This document shows, piece after piece, positions 57,565 to 59,388 of a stretch of DNA of 59,388 nt. The translations under genes and the position numbers were made by a program. The notes beneath the pieces are model-generated. The model did not search any database. It was given only the letters and a program-made list of their open reading frames with translations, and had not been told where the DNA came from. Position 1 is the first letter of the stretch; each line of letters starts with the position of its first letter. Source of the DNA: Erysipelotrichaceae bacterium. GTDB taxonomy: Bacteria > Bacillota_I > Bacilli_A > Erysipelotrichales > Erysipelotrichaceae. Location of the stretch: NCBI GenBank assembly GCA_012523895.1, contig JAAYSZ010000033.1, forward strand, positions 1 through 59,388, in the 5' to 3' direction.

Positions 57565-59388
57565 TTATTTAGCGTTTGCTGCTGCGTTAGTACCAGCAAT
57601 TCTACCAAATACGTGAATATCTACTAAAGCATTTCCACCAAGTCTGTTAGAACCGTGGATTCCACCTGTAACTTCTCCAGCTGCATATAGATTTGGAATC
57701 ACATTTCCATCAACATCTAATACTTCAGCATCTAAAGTAATTTCAATACCACCCATTGTGTGGTGAACTGTAGGTACTCTTGTTGAAGCAAAGAATGGAG
57801 CAGTAACTAATGGTTTTCCAAATAGTGTTCTTCCGAAGTCTTCATCTTTTCCAGCTTCTGCAAATGCATTAAATTCATCATGAGTAGCTTTTAGAACTGC
57901 AGGATCTACACCAATTTGTTCTGCTAATTCTTCAATTGTATCTGCTTTAAATACATATCCATCAGCGATTAGCTTATCGATATCATCTCCCCAAATTGTT
58001 TCATTTGGTTCTACTTCGATATAGTTTTCAGCTGAAGATATTACATAAGACATTGCATCTTCTTGAGCTAATAAAGCTTGAGTCATTGTATCACGACGTC
58101 CATCTTCTGCCATAAATCTTACACCATCTTTATTTATTTGATAGTAGTATTCTACACCAGATCCACCAACCCAAGCGTTTAGACCACCGTTAATAGGGTC
58201 TCCTAATGGTAATGATTGGATATATTCCATACCAATTAAGTTAGCGCCTACAGCTTCTGCCATCTTGATACCATCACCAGTAATTGCAGGTGAGTTTGTA
58301 GTTGGTAGTGTATCAATTAGAGATGGATCATATTCTTGTCTCATTTCTACGTTAGCTGAGAAACCACCAGTTGCAATAACTACTGATTTTGCTTTAATTT
58401 CCATTGGTTGTCCATTAGATGTACCAATAATTCCAACTACTGCACCATCTTCTACAATTAATTCTGTAGCAGGTGAATTTAATAGGATTTGTACACCTAA
58501 TTCTTTTGCTGTTGCTTCAAATGCTTTGATGTAGTCTCCACCAGCTGCTCCTGCAGGGATATGAGCTCTTGGCCATAATCCACCAGGAACTGTTGAGATG
58601 TCATCAGTCCATGTAACACCGTTTTCTTCCATCCAGTGTAATGTATCTAATGAGCTATCTACTAGAACTTCAATAAATTCTAATTTAGCCATGTAGTCTC
58701 CACCATCATAAGTTTGTAACTTATGTAGTGCATTTGAGTCAAATAGTGATTTTTTATCACCACTGTTGTAAGCTTCGATATCAGCTTTTAATTCATCTTG
58801 AATTTCTTTGTGTCTGTCATTTTGTGCTTTAACTTCAGTTAGACCTAAAGCTCTATCCATTGATGCTTGATCAGATGGTGGTAAAGCGTTTTGTCTTTCT
58901 GGGTCTACTGCGTTGTATGGTCCACCAGCTCTGATTGTGTTACCACCTAAAGCTCCTGTTTTTTCAACAAGAACTACAGTTGCTCCTTCAGAAGCTGCTG
59001 CTACTGCTGCAGATAAACCAGCGCCACCGCCACCAATAACAACAACGTCAACTTCTAAGTTAACTGGTTCATTGCTAGTTGATACTTCTACATTTTTAAG
59101 AGCTTCTACATCACCACCTGCTTCTACAACTGCAGCTTCTACAGCTTCTAAGAATGCATTAGATGTAATTGTAGCCCCTGTAACGATATCAACATTTAGA
59201 GATTGGTTTGCAACAACAAATTCAATTAATCCTTCCATTGCTGCACCACCAATATCTGGTGTTTCTTCAGAACTTAATACTTCAATACTTTCGATTGCTT
59301 CTTCAGTAAATGTAGTTTTAAGCGTGATGTCGCCAACAAAGCCTTTAGCTGTTGTTTCGTAAGAGCCTGCTTTATAAGCCGCACCTGT
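57565..59388 (-). CDS. FMN/FAD-dependent reductase (fumarate reductase-like flavoprotein), 5' end outside window
   Basis: 608 codons to the window edge with no start reached. N-terminal FMN-binding domain with DIVTGATITS (59161-59190), the Dxx(T/S)GA(T/S) site to which ApbE attaches FMN covalently at a Thr (codon 59170-59172). FAD domain follows: VVVIGGGGAGLSAAVAAASEGA, VEKTGALGGNTIRAGG, HTMGGIEI and RLGGNALVDIHVFGRIAG with conserved His and Arg of fumarate/urocanate/methacrylate-type reductases. Likely exported or membrane-linked and used as a terminal acceptor enzyme; the exact substrate is not readable. A terminator follows. Confidence 0.9.
   Translation of the reverse strand, partial: TGAAYKAGSYETTAKGFVGDITLKTTFTEEAIESIEVLSSEETPDIGGAAMEGLIEFVVANQSLNVDIVTGATITSNAFLEAVEAAVVEAGGDVEALKNVEVSTSNEPVNLEVDVVVIGGGGAGLSAAVAAASEGATVVLVEKTGALGGNTIRAGGPYNAVDPERQNALPPSDQASMDRALGLTEVKAQNDRHKEIQDELKADIEAYNSGDKKSLFDSNALHKLQTYDGGDYMAKLEFIEVLVDSSLDTLHWMEENGVTWTDDISTVPGGLWPRAHIPAGAAGGDYIKAFEATAKELGVQILLNSPATELIVEDGAVVGIIGTSNGQPMEIKAKSVVIATGGFSANVEMRQEYDPSLIDTLPTTNSPAITGDGIKMAEAVGANLIGMEYIQSLPLGDPINGGLNAWVGGSGVEYYYQINKDGVRFMAEDGRRDTMTQALLAQEDAMSYVISSAENYIEVEPNETIWGDDIDKLIADGYVFKADTIEELAEQIGVDPAVLKATHDEFNAFAEAGKDEDFGRTLFGKPLVTAPFFASTRVPTVHHTMGGIEITLDAEVLDVDGNVIPNLYAAGEVTGGIHGSNRLGGNALVDIHVFGRIAGTNAAANAK

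Noticed and set aside
58265..59362. Two plus-strand frames over the flavoprotein gene
   Set aside because: Thr/Ser/Pro/Ala-rich shadows of a confident minus-strand gene.

Overview
The window looks like a chromosomal segment from a low-GC Bacillota (Firmicutes). The likely neighbourhood is Bacilli/Erysipelotrichia-like gut lineages, but this is inferred only from composition, gene order and protein style. The standard genetic code applies, because several genes end in TGA. Core gene order follows the Bacillus pattern: rpmE-tdk-prfA-prmC-tsaC-glyA-upp-atp, then rpsL-rpsG-fusA-tuf, and tilS-hpt-ftsH. I saw no rRNA, tRNA or CRISPR array.

Layout. 1-1120: 3' end of a Cna-B/pilin-type surface protein. 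1151-7451: L31 leader and rpmE, tdk, prfA, prmC, two paralogous membrane proteins on the minus strand, tsaC, glyA. 7466-12674: Y-family polymerase with YolD partner, LURP-one protein, DUF2975/HTH/DUF4153 membrane operon, Fic enzyme. 12910-22172: CBS-type pyrophosphatase, upp and a complete F1Fo ATP synthase operon including a 57-codon atpZ-like gene. The c subunit carries two carboxylates and hydroxyl residues typical of Na+ rotors. 22215-26012: MFS transporter and a glycerate kinase/GntP permease operon behind a cre-like palindrome. 26133-30570: str operon and tuf. 30575-31258: lipoprotein.

31320-42110 is a complete leuABCD-ilvBNCDA operon, which makes leucine, isoleucine and valine from pyruvate and threonine but lacks the ilvE transaminase. 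In front of it lies what I consider the best find of the window. A CodY-like box and promoter precede a 31-residue leader peptide in which 16 of 17 consecutive residues are Leu, Ile or Val. An intrinsic terminator follows. A perfect 12-bp helix between the last leader codons and the terminator loop would exclude the terminator, and it is placed so that only a stalled ribosome exposes it. Read together this is a ribosome-mediated attenuator with an unusually placed antiterminator arm.

42151-45428: SDR protein, TagO/WecA-like phosphotransferase and an anchored polysaccharide deacetylase (cell envelope). 45464-52848 is an accessory island: PemK/MazF-like toxin; an unrecognised 426-residue protein divergent from a soluble, degenerate FtsH-like AAA+ metalloprotease with a WYL regulator; an Mrr-like nuclease behind an (AT)9 tract; a RelB-like antitoxin with a decayed RelE gene interrupted by a palindromic element; a UDG-like protein; and a transposase remnant. 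52849-53759: PadR/DUF2812 pair with a well-formed autoregulated promoter. 53783-57468: tilS (apparently leaderless), hpt, ftsH. 57565-59388: minus-strand flavoprotein reductase with an FMN-attachment motif, cut by the window end.
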